31,318 bases of DNA from Mailhella sp. (lineage in GTDB: Bacteria; Desulfobacterota; Desulfovibrionia; Desulfovibrionales; Desulfovibrionaceae), in NCBI GenBank assembly GCA_020024815.1, contig JAHHTE010000005.1:1-31318 (forward strand), written 5' to 3'. Positions 24,435 through 31,318 of the stretch are shown piece by piece (positions within the stretch are counted from its first letter, which is position 1; each line of letters starts with the position of its first letter). A program made the position numbers and the translations under genes. Below the pieces are notes generated by a model. It searched no databases and was not told where the DNA came from. It was given only the letters and a program-made list of their open reading frames with translations.

Positions 24435-25949
24435 TTATTTTCCTAAAAGAGCTTTTTCTTTTGCATTTTCTTCATCCTCATCTAAATCAAAAAGAACAGG
24501 ATGATCAGCCTTACCAAAGAGTAAATAACGTAATTTTGAGTGTGGAGTTGTTTCAAGTTCATCATGTTTGGTTTTATAGAATAAACCACCTAAGATAACC
24601 CATGCAAATAAACATACCCAAGATGGAACACTAATACCAGCAGGAGAACTAGGATAAATCAAAAGAATAAAGCAAATAATAGAAGTCATAGCACCTATAA
24701 CAGTAATAGGCTTACTCCAAATGCTTTTTGCGATTTCTGGGTGTCTATCAAGATATTTATACGCAGTCATACTTGTAAATAAATATGTTAATGCAGTACC
24801 AATAGCAGACATATCAACAATCCATAAAAGAGCAGCACGACCAAACCAAGGAACAAGTAAAGTAAATACTAAGATAAAGAGAATACTTTTCCAAGGAGTA
24901 TTATAGCAAGGGTGAAGTTCAGAGAAGAAGTTAGGTAAAAATTTACTACGACCCATACTAAATAATAAACGAGTACTTGCCATAAAGAAGCCGTTCATAC
25001 CTGCTAAAATAGCAGCAAGAACAGGAATACTTAAAGCAATACCACCAAAACGTCCAAATACTTGGTCAGCAACCCAACCAGCGTCCCATGCATATTTTCT
25101 AGCAAGAAGTTCTGGATATGGAATATAACCAGCAACTGCTAATGTCATAAGAGCATATAATAATGCACCTACAAGAATAGAAATAAGCATAAGATCACGA
25201 GCCTTACTTGGTGAGAAAGTAAATTCTTCAGCAGTTTGAGGAATGGTATCAAAACCAACATAAAGCCAAGGCGTTAGAGCAAGAATAACTAAGACACTTG
25301 CAAGCCACCCTCTATCTTCATTGAATAAAGGATTTAAGTTTTCAATACTTGCAGAATCACTAAGAGCAGTACCAAAGAAAAGAACAATGATACCAAGAGT
25401 TAAAGCAATAGCCAAAAATACTTGAACAGCACTAGCAGCACTAACACCTTTAAAGTTCATCCAAGCAAATAAAATAAGAATTGCAGAAATAAAGGCTACT
25501 TCCCCAGCATTAATTTCCCAATCAACAATAGTATACATATAGCCTATATCAAATACGCCTGGTAACAAATAACGGGTAAGAAGCAAAATAGCCATAGCGT
25601 TTGCAGTAATAACGCAAACATAACTAAGCACTAAAGCCCAACCACAGATAAATGCACCTTTTGACCCAAAACCAGCGTATGCATAAGCAAAAGCACCACC
25701 AGCAACAGGATAAGGACGAATAAGCACACTATAATTTAATGCCACAATACATTGAAAAACAGCACCAACTAAGAATGCAATAATAGCACCCATAGGGCCA
25801 GCATCGGGCAAGAAACGGATTCCAGGTAAAACAAAGCATCCCCAACCAATAATAGCACCAAGAGCCAAGGCTGTTACTTCTAACGGATTAAGATTTTTCT
25901 CTAATTGAGTTCTTACTTCCCCATGGCATTGGTTTTCTGAATCTTTCAT
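24435..25949 (-). CDS. APC-superfamily amino acid/amine permease
   Basis: A 504-residue inner-membrane secondary transporter with about 12 helices. The first helix carries the APC signature GAIIGWGCFVLPG, and the third and sixth helices carry ALNYSVLIRPYPVAGGAFAYAY and LTPWLYVGFDTIPQTAEEF. The C-terminal cytoplasmic tail is acidic (DLDEDEENAKEK). The substrate is unknown, but amino acids or amines are usual for the family. The frame opens at a TTG (25952); the ATG at 25949 with GGAGG 7 bases upstream is preferred. It leads an operon with two different binding proteins, an unusual pairing for a transporter family that normally works without binding proteins. Confidence 0.87.
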   Translation of the reverse strand: MKDSENQCHGEVRTQLEKNLNPLEVTALALGAIIGWGCFVLPGIRFLPDAGPMGAIIAFLVGAVFQCIVALNYSVLIRPYPVAGGAFAYAYAGFGSKGAFICGWALVLSYVCVITANAMAILLLTRYLLPGVFDIGYMYTIVDWEINAGEVAFISAILILFAWMNFKGVSAASAVQVFLAIALTLGIIVLFFGTALSDSASIENLNPLFNEDRGWLASVLVILALTPWLYVGFDTIPQTAEEFTFSPSKARDLMLISILVGALLYALMTLAVAGYIPYPELLARKYAWDAGWVADQVFGRFGGIALSIPVLAAILAGMNGFFMASTRLLFSMGRSKFLPNFFSELHPCYNTPWKSILFILVFTLLVPWFGRAALLWIVDMSAIGTALTYLFTSMTAYKYLDRHPEIAKSIWSKPITVIGAMTSIICFILLIYPSSPAGISVPSWVCLFAWVILGGLFYKTKHDELETTPHSKLRYLLFGKADHPVLFDLDEDEENAKEKALLGK

Positions 25950-26288
25950 CAAAAATCCTCCAAATATAAACCTTTTAATACTATTTTGACGAATAGATAC
26001 ATTCGCTCTCTTCTAAAACCACTTTTACGGCTTTTGGGGTTTACTCTGTGAAAAAACGACACAAGCTTTAAGGTATAGGCTTGCCTATATCTACCTAAGT
26101 TTTTTATTTAACTTACATATTTCCCAAAAAGTTTATAAAAGTAACTCTAAAAACTTGAATAATAGTAAAGAATTAATTATGATACGTCAAGAATTTTTAC
26201 AAATGTTTGGCTTGTGTTTGCGTATTTTGAGGAAAATTTTTAACAAAAAAAGACGATAAATTCTTTTTTTCACAACAAAGTTTTTAAT
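25950..26288. other. Divergent intergenic region between the APC operon and the fluoride-channel operon
   Basis: No gene is seen in these 339 bases. Two small hairpins lie in what would be the APC leader: CGAAT/ATTCG at 25990-26005 and TATAGGC/GCCTATA at 26074-26089. The fluC promoter is at 26155-26183 and leaves a leader of about 100 bases. I found no clear promoter for the APC operon and no known riboswitch consensus on either strand. Confidence 0.6.
26155..26183 (+). promoter_or_regulatory. Sigma-70-type promoter of the fluC-fluC-lpxK-rnr unit
   Basis: TTGAAT (26155-26160), a 17-base spacer and TATGAT (26178-26183) predict a start near 26190. That leaves about 100 bases of leader before the first ATG. 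Confidence 0.6.
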
Positions 26289-26657
26289 ATGGATCAATCA
26301 TTATTTTTTTTTACAAGTCTCTTAATTTTTATTGGAGCATTATTACGATTTGTAATAAGCAAGCTTTTCTCCTTTTCCCTTTATTCATGGGGAACATTGG
26401 TAGTTAATGCTCTTGCTTGTTTACTTATGGGCTTGTGTTTAGCATTAACTTTAATGCATACATTAGATACAAAATTGTTAACACCTATTTATGGTTTATT
26501 AGGAGCATTAAGTACATTTTCCACATTTTCGCATGATACATTAATGTTATATAGAAATAATGGGATACTTCTTGCTACAATAAATATTTTTGCAAACATT
26601 TTTTTAGGACTAGCAAGTTTTGCACTTGGCTTTTTTAGCGTGGTATATTTTTTATGA
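26289..26657 (+). CDS. crcB: Fluoride ion channel FluC/CrcB, first copy
   Basis: A 122-residue membrane protein with four predicted helices. It has the family's GALLRF start, the Asn-containing second helix (VVNALACLLMG), and the GALSTFSTFSHD loop corresponding to the FluC pore/Na+ site. FluC exports toxic fluoride from the cytoplasm as a dual-topology dimer. The stop overlaps the start of a second, diverged fluC gene by four bases (ATGA), so the pair probably forms a heterodimer with fixed opposite topologies. It is the first gene of a plus-strand operon. Confidence 0.9.
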   Translation: MDQSLFFFTSLLIFIGALLRFVISKLFSFSLYSWGTLVVNALACLLMGLCLALTLMHTLDTKLLTPIYGLLGALSTFSTFSHDTLMLYRNNGILLATINIFANIFLGLASFALGFFSVVYFL

Positions 26658-27097
26658 AAAAAATATTTTTGATTTTATTATGCATTTTTGTAGGAGCAAA
26701 TCTAGGACATTTAGTACGTTACGTTATTGTGCAAAATATCCCTAATGATTTTCCTTTAGCAATTTTATTTTGTAATATTTTGGGTTCTTTTTTATTAGGG
26801 CTTTTTTATGCAAGAAAAACAGCCAATACCTATGTTATTGTTTTTATAGGCGTTGCATTTTTAGGAACATTAACCACATTTTCAACATATATCCATGATA
26901 TATTTCTTATTCTTATTAATACATATAAAGAAGCACTACACTTACCCATGCTTATACAAAATGAATTATCAAGCTATCCAATCACAAAATTTTCTGTATG
27001 GCATGCAATTTTTTATTGTTTAATGAGTATTGTATTATGTTTAATTTGCGTTTATCTTGGTAGAAAATTGGGATTACTTTTTGAAAAACATGAATAA
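26654..27097 (+). CDS. crcB: Fluoride ion channel FluC/CrcB, second copy
   Basis: A 147-residue partner of the preceding protein. Family motifs are GHLVRYVI in helix 1, FCNILGSFLLG in helix 2 and FLGTLTTFSTYIHD in helix 3. It is longer than the first copy because of an insertion of about 20 residues between helices 3 and 4. The ATG lies within the last codons of the first copy, suggesting translational coupling and matched amounts. The 3' end overlaps the GIY-YIG gene by 8 bases. Confidence 0.9.
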   Translation: MKKIFLILLCIFVGANLGHLVRYVIVQNIPNDFPLAILFCNILGSFLLGLFYARKTANTYVIVFIGVAFLGTLTTFSTYIHDIFLILINTYKEALHLPMLIQNELSSYPITKFSVWHAIFYCLMSIVLCLICVYLGRKLGLLFEKHE

Positions 27098-27365
27098 AAC
27101 ATGGTTTGTTTATTTAGCACATTGCAATGATAATACGCTTTATTGTGGCATAACAAATAATATTATCAAACGTTTTTGGCAACATAATGGTTTAAAACAA
27201 GGAGGAGCTAAATACACAAAAGCAAGGCGTCCCATTATTTTACAAACATTTTACCAAGTTAGCGATAAATCTTCAGCATTAAAACTTGAATATACAATAA
27301 AACAATTACCAAAGCATAAAAAAATTCTTTATTTAGAAAGTTTACAACATGGCTCAAAAACATAA
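27090..27365 (+). CDS. GIY-YIG domain protein (UPF0213/YhbQ type)
   Basis: A 91-residue single-domain GIY-YIG protein from the ATG at 27090 (MNKTWFVYLAHC). The family core VYL...TLYCGITNN, the Arg/His segment KRFWQHN, and the conserved Glu in ALKLEYTIKQL are visible. YhbQ-like proteins are thought to be nucleases, but the physiological role is unsettled. It overlaps the second fluC by 8 bases and lpxK by 17 bases, within a tightly packed operon, which suggests co-expression rather than a shared function. Confidence 0.88.
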   Translation: MNKTWFVYLAHCNDNTLYCGITNNIIKRFWQHNGLKQGGAKYTKARRPIILQTFYQVSDKSSALKLEYTIKQLPKHKKILYLESLQHGSKT

Positions 27366-28440
27366 AATGCAAATACTTTTAAGTCCGATTCTTCTTCCTC
27401 TTTCATGGATTTTTACAGGAATAGCCCTTTTTCGAGCTTTTTATTATACAAAACTTTTTTCAAATAAAACCTATCAAGCAAAATTTCCTACTCTTTGTAT
27501 TGGCAATATTTCTTGGGGAGGAACAGGAAAAAGTCCAGTTATTGATTATCTTTTAAAATTTTTTGAAAAGCATAAAAAGAAAAGCATTGTATTATCAAGA
27601 GGATATGGAGTAAAACTTCCCCATTATCCTTTTATACTTGACAAAAATACAAATCAGCGTAATTTCCCACTTCCTGATGAACCTACAATGCTTTTAGAAA
27701 AAAATCCTGAAAGTACAATATTGATTAGTCCTAGTCGTGTTCTTTCTGCCCAATTTGCTGAAAAAAATTTCCCAAAAACTGATTTTCTTTTAATGGACGA
27801 TGGATTTCAACATTTTGCTTTAGCCCATCAGTATAATATTGTTTTATTAGATATTGATGATCTTGTTGAAAAGCCTTTTTTTGCAAAACTTATTGATAAA
27901 AATTATAATTGGAATACGCTAATTCCTCTTGGTTCTTGGCGTGAACCTAAAAAAGCATTAGATAGAGCCACAATATTTTTAATCAAATGCCCACAACAAA
28001 AATGGCAAGAACAAAAAGAGATTTTTCTAAAAAAAATACAAGAGTATAATAAACCTATTTTTATTTTTTCCATAGAAATTGAAACACTTTGCCCTTTATT
28101 TTCTTTTCCACAAAAACCAATAACAGACTATGCTATACTTGCAGGCATAGGAAATCCTTATCAATTTCAAAAAAGTATTGAAACATACACACAAAAGCCA
28201 TGTAAAAAAACATTTTTTCTTTCTGACCATGCAAAAATGGATACAATAATAGAAGAAATAAAAAACACAACAATTCCCATTATCTGCACAGAAAAAGACG
28301 CAGTAAAACTCAAAACCTATTCTGAATTAGCACATAAAGAAATATATTATACAAAAACACATTGTATTTTTCATAGTCATATTTTGTATACAGCAGATTT
28401 TGATACATGGTTAACTAATGAACTTTTAACAAATAAATAG
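27349..28440 (+). CDS. lpxK: Tetraacyldisaccharide 4'-kinase
   Basis: LpxK phosphorylates the lipid A disaccharide precursor at the inner membrane. The 363-residue protein has a hydrophobic N-terminal anchor (about 8-30), the Walker A loop GNISWGGTGKSP (about 52-63), LSRGYG, the FLLMDDGFQH catalytic region and the C-terminal CTEKDAVKL motif. The ATG at 27349 overlaps the GIY-YIG gene; an internal Met at codon 7 is an alternative but has no better ribosome site. The gene shows that the cell makes lipid A, so it is Gram-negative. Confidence 0.93.
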   Translation: MAQKHKMQILLSPILLPLSWIFTGIALFRAFYYTKLFSNKTYQAKFPTLCIGNISWGGTGKSPVIDYLLKFFEKHKKKSIVLSRGYGVKLPHYPFILDKNTNQRNFPLPDEPTMLLEKNPESTILISPSRVLSAQFAEKNFPKTDFLLMDDGFQHFALAHQYNIVLLDIDDLVEKPFFAKLIDKNYNWNTLIPLGSWREPKKALDRATIFLIKCPQQKWQEQKEIFLKKIQEYNKPIFIFSIEIETLCPLFSFPQKPITDYAILAGIGNPYQFQKSIETYTQKPCKKTFFLSDHAKMDTIIEEIKNTTIPIICTEKDAVKLKTYSELAHKEIYYTKTHCIFHSHILYTADFDTWLTNELLTNK

Positions 28441-28448
28441 AGATAATT

Positions 28449-31127
28449 ATGAAAAAAGAATCAAAAAAGAAAAAAACATATTTTGGTAAAGAACCTGAAG
28501 AAACATTGCATATAGAAAAAAAAGAAAAAAAGAAAAAACAAGAGCAAGAAGTTTTTTCTGAAGATCTAATTTATGCAATTTTAGAAAAAACTCCACACCC
28601 TTTACGTTTAGACGATATTTTACGCCGTGCTGATGTAACAAGACGCTCCAAAAGAGAAGTGCTTGCGATTTTGCATGATTTAGTACAACAAGGAAAAGTT
28701 GTTCACCAAAAAGGTGGGTCTTATAGTGTAAGTTCAAGCTTAAAACATATTATAGGTAAGGTAGCGATCCAACGCTCTGGTGCTGCTTTTGTTTGCCCAC
28801 AAAAAATAGAAGGACAAGAAAATCTTAAAGAAGATATTTACATTGCAGAACAAAATCTTGATGACGCATGGAATGGTGATATTGTAGAGGTTTTATTATT
28901 ACCTGAACCACGTAGTAATGCTAGGGGCATATCAAGCAAAAAACGTGAAGGAAAAATCGTAAAAATACTTAAGCGTACACATAGCCTCCTTACTGTACGT
29001 TTAGAGCAAGACGCCACACGTCAACAAGATAAATATATAAAACATTTAGCAGAACACGCTTATTTAACAAAACCAACAGACAATCGTTTTAATTTCAATG
29101 TATTAGTTCCTTTACTTGACGAATTCTTACAAGAGTTAGCAGAAACAGAAAATGCAAGTTTATCCGCTGGTGATCTTGTGCAAGTGCAAATATTAGAACG
29201 TCTGCCCTCACGTCTTGATCGTCCTTTATGGCTTGGTATTCCCCAAAAATATTTGGGTGGGCAAAATAATGTATCAGTGCAAGAAGCAATTACAAAAACA
29301 AGTAATAATATTCCCACAGAATTTCCTGATGATGTGCTAGCTGAAGCCTATAATATGGCAGTAGCAGAGGGTTTTTTGTTAAATGATAAAGAGCAACAAA
29401 AACTCCATTTACCTTTAGAACCTAAGGATATTGATTTACGTGATCTTTGTCTTGTTACCATTGATGGATCAGATTCAAAAGATTTTGATGACGCCATTTA
29501 TGTAGAAAAAAATGATGATACCTATACATTACTAGTCGCTATTGCTGATGTTTCCCGTTATGTATTGCCTTATTCTCGTTTAGATAAAGAAGCAAAATCT
29601 CGTGGCAATTCCTATTATTTTCCTAATTCTGTTGAGCCAATGCTCCCAGAAGCTCTTTCCAATGGACTTTGTAGCTTACGGCCAAACGAAGACCATAGAA
29701 TAATGTTTAGTGAAATAGAATTTAATACAAAAGGACAAGTAAAAAGCACACGTTTTGGGCAAGGCATAATGCGTTCTAAAGCTCGCCTTACGTATGATGT
29801 AGTGCAAGAACTTTATGATACAGGACATGCGATTAATGATCCTTTTGCTTTTGCTGTAACAAAAGATGTAGAAAAAATGCTATGGGACGCAAAGGAATTA
29901 GCAGAAATTCTTATTGCAAAACGCCAAAAAGCAGGCTCATTATATTTAGAAATTCCAGAACAGCGTTGTATTATTAAAAATGATATAGTTGTAAAACTTG
30001 GAACTCGCCCACATTTCTTTGCCCATGAACTCATTGAAGCATTTATGGTTTCTGCAAACGAGGCAGTAGCAGAATTTTTACATCATAAAAATGCACCTTG
30101 TTTATACAGAACTCACCCTGCCCCAGCCCCAGAACGTTTACAAAGCTTGTCAGATATTTTTGCCTCAACAGCATTAGCAGAAATAATTCCAGCAAGTGAT
30201 CCTAAAAAAATAGGGGAAAACAAATGGCTTTCAGAAATTTTGGCAAGCCTTGAAAAAGCTAAACTTCTAGCAGAACAAGATGAAGATTTAGCTCCCATTG
30301 CTAAAAATTCCTATCTTGCTCATAGAATGATTTTGCGTTCCATGATGCAAGCTCGTTATAGTCCTATTTTAGATATTCACTTTGGGCTTGCGTCTCAATG
30401 CTATTGCCATTTTACTTCGCCCATACGCCGTTATGCTGACCTTATGGTTCACAGAAGTTTAAAGGCACAATTAGGCATAATGGATAAAAAACATAAAATT
30501 TTCCATGAAGATGTTTTGGAAGATATTGCAAATAAATGTAATGAACAAGAACGCGTTGCCCAAAGTGCAGAACGTGAAGTTTTTAGACGTCTTTCTTGTT
30601 TATTATTAGAAAAAGAAATAGGCAAAACCTACACAGCAACAATAAGTGGCTTAAGTAATTTTGGTATTTTTGCTGAAATGCATGAAAACATGGCAGAAGG
30701 CATGATACGTATGGAAAAACTAGGTAATGATTATTTTATCTATGATGAAGATCAACAAATTCTATACGGTCAACGTACAGGCATTGAATACCGTTTAGGC
30801 GATGAAGTTACAGTAAGTCTTGAAAATGTAGATATTACCCGCTTAGAAATAGATTTAAGCCTTGTAGGTGTTACCCCTCGAAGACCACGCAAAAAAGATT
30901 TTGGCAAAAATAGTTTTGATAAACACAAAACAGATAAAAGAAAAACAAATAAAAAACCTGCATACAAAGAAAATAGAAACAGTAATAAAAAAGAAAGTAA
31001 AAAAAGTTCTTCTAAAAAACAAACTGAAAGAAAATTTTCTGAAAAAAGAACAAGTGAAAAAAGGAAAACAAACAACACAAAACCTAAAAAAACAAAAAGT
31101 TCCAGTGTTCGCAAAAATAAAGGATAA
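28449..31127 (+). CDS. rnr: Ribonuclease R
   Basis: An 892-residue 3'-5' exoribonuclease of the RNB family, acting on structured RNA and in ribosome/tmRNA quality control. The order is a basic N-terminal tail (about 1-35), a winged helix (about 37-95), cold-shock domains, and the RNB catalytic domain with the Asp cluster in TIDGSDSKDFDDAI (about 336-350). An S1 domain follows (about 723-805, TATISGLSNFGIFAEM), then an extremely Lys/Arg/Ser/Thr-rich tail of about 85 residues. The ATG at 28449 has TAGAGA upstream and follows lpxK by 8 bases. It ends the plus-strand operon. No GC-rich terminator is seen after it, only AT-rich inverted DNA. Confidence 0.95.
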   Translation: MKKESKKKKTYFGKEPEETLHIEKKEKKKKQEQEVFSEDLIYAILEKTPHPLRLDDILRRADVTRRSKREVLAILHDLVQQGKVVHQKGGSYSVSSSLKHIIGKVAIQRSGAAFVCPQKIEGQENLKEDIYIAEQNLDDAWNGDIVEVLLLPEPRSNARGISSKKREGKIVKILKRTHSLLTVRLEQDATRQQDKYIKHLAEHAYLTKPTDNRFNFNVLVPLLDEFLQELAETENASLSAGDLVQVQILERLPSRLDRPLWLGIPQKYLGGQNNVSVQEAITKTSNNIPTEFPDDVLAEAYNMAVAEGFLLNDKEQQKLHLPLEPKDIDLRDLCLVTIDGSDSKDFDDAIYVEKNDDTYTLLVAIADVSRYVLPYSRLDKEAKSRGNSYYFPNSVEPMLPEALSNGLCSLRPNEDHRIMFSEIEFNTKGQVKSTRFGQGIMRSKARLTYDVVQELYDTGHAINDPFAFAVTKDVEKMLWDAKELAEILIAKRQKAGSLYLEIPEQRCIIKNDIVVKLGTRPHFFAHELIEAFMVSANEAVAEFLHHKNAPCLYRTHPAPAPERLQSLSDIFASTALAEIIPASDPKKIGENKWLSEILASLEKAKLLAEQDEDLAPIAKNSYLAHRMILRSMMQARYSPILDIHFGLASQCYCHFTSPIRRYADLMVHRSLKAQLGIMDKKHKIFHEDVLEDIANKCNEQERVAQSAEREVFRRLSCLLLEKEIGKTYTATISGLSNFGIFAEMHENMAEGMIRMEKLGNDYFIYDEDQQILYGQRTGIEYRLGDEVTVSLENVDITRLEIDLSLVGVTPRRPRKKDFGKNSFDKHKTDKRKTNKKPAYKENRNSNKKESKKSSSKKQTERKFSEKRTSEKRKTNNTKPKKTKSSSVRKNKG

Positions 31128-31220
31128 AAAAATATCATACAATAACACTTTGAAATAATTTTATTTTTTGTTAAAAATAAAAAAATATTAAATTTTTTTC
31201 ATTTTTTTTGAAAAAAACAT

Positions 31221-31249
31221 TTGACAAAGGATAGCTTTTTACGTAAAAG
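31221..31249 (+). promoter_or_regulatory. Promoter of tRNA-Glu
   Basis: A consensus TTGACA (31221-31226), a 17-base spacer and TAAAAG (31244-31249) lie about 16 bases before the tRNA 5' end. Confidence 0.6.
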
Positions 31250-31265
31250 ACTTCTCACGGCACAC

Positions 31266-31318
31266 GTCTCCATCGTCTAGCCGGCCCAGGACAGCGGCCT
31301 TTCACGCCGTCAACAGGG
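31266..31318 (+). tRNA. tRNA-Glu (anticodon TTC), cut by the window end
   Basis: The acceptor half GTCTCCA, a D arm beginning GTCTAG, and an anticodon arm GCGGC-CTTTCAC-GCCGT with anticodon TTC are present. The sequence stops at AACAGGG, at the start of the T arm, so the last 20 or so bases lie outside the window. Confidence 0.9.

Noticed and set aside
26207..26222. Possible second sigma-54 promoter TTGGCTTGTGTTTGCG before fluC
   Set aside because: The GG-to-GC spacing is one base short and the CAC part is missing. Sigma-54 spacing is strict.
26179..26259. A 26-codon ORF (MIRQEFLQMFG...) with a cationic end, upstream of the fluoride-channel genes
   Set aside because: Its ATG overlaps the predicted -10 box TATGAT (26178-26183), so the transcript would begin after its start codon, and it has no good ribosome site.
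26190..26288. Fluoride riboswitch before fluC
   Set aside because: No match to the conserved core or pseudoknot of the known crcB motif could be seen.
30770..31158. Long ORFs opposite and out of frame with the rnr tail
   Set aside because: They arise from the A-rich lysine codons of the RNase R tail (Phe/Leu-rich or Lys-rich artefacts) and have no independent start context.

Overview
The window is AT-rich (about one third G+C by eye) and chromosomal in character. It carries core metabolic and translation genes with a few accessory transport, periplasmic and regulatory islands. The cell is Gram-negative: lpxK (lipid A), several secreted binding proteins and an HlyD-type adaptor are present. 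The carA-carB-purF and ispE-tRNA-Gln-prs-rplY arrangements, with a Fe-S/propeptide-type PurF, are what I would expect in the Desulfovibrionaceae. The low G+C would then suggest a gut- or host-associated, reduced-GC member. This taxonomic call is an inference from gene order and protein style, not from a search.

Layout. 1-284: short 29-bp tandem repeat and a dispersed two-hairpin repeat. 285-6225 (minus): carA-carB-purF. 6509-8192 (plus): a class IV aminotransferase and a GNAT acetyltransferase. 8440-10210 (minus): a DUF1097 membrane protein and a type I periplasmic binding protein broken by a -1 frameshift at a slippery A/T run. 10317-12947 (minus): ispE, tRNA-Gln(TTG), prs, rplY. 13208-17041 (minus): valS and an iron-type alcohol dehydrogenase. 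17460-20823 (minus): orphan HlyD-like adaptor, asd, metF. 21092-22052 (minus): two tiny secreted proteins, one extraordinarily His-rich with an inverted repeat over its -10 box, the other with a textbook sigma-54 promoter and a distal inverted repeat. 22312-25949 (minus): an operon of an APC permease, a TauA/NMT1-like binding protein and a membrane-anchored family 3 binding protein. 26289-31127 (plus): tandem fluoride-channel genes, a GIY-YIG protein, lpxK and rnr. 31266-end: tRNA-Glu(TTC), cut by the window edge.

How the genes fit together. prs makes PRPP, which PurF consumes; CarAB supplies carbamoyl phosphate for pyrimidines and arginine; asd and metF feed aspartate-family and methionine synthesis; ispE and lpxK serve isoprenoid and lipid A synthesis; valS, rplY, the tRNAs and rnr serve translation and RNA turnover.

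The most unusual material is (1) six copies of an intergenic two-hairpin repeat, (2) the sigma-54-controlled orphan secreted protein beside the His-rich protein, (3) the APC permease plus two binding proteins with no ABC components, and (4) the DUF1097/binding-protein pair with a frameshift lying exactly on a T_TTA_AAA heptamer.
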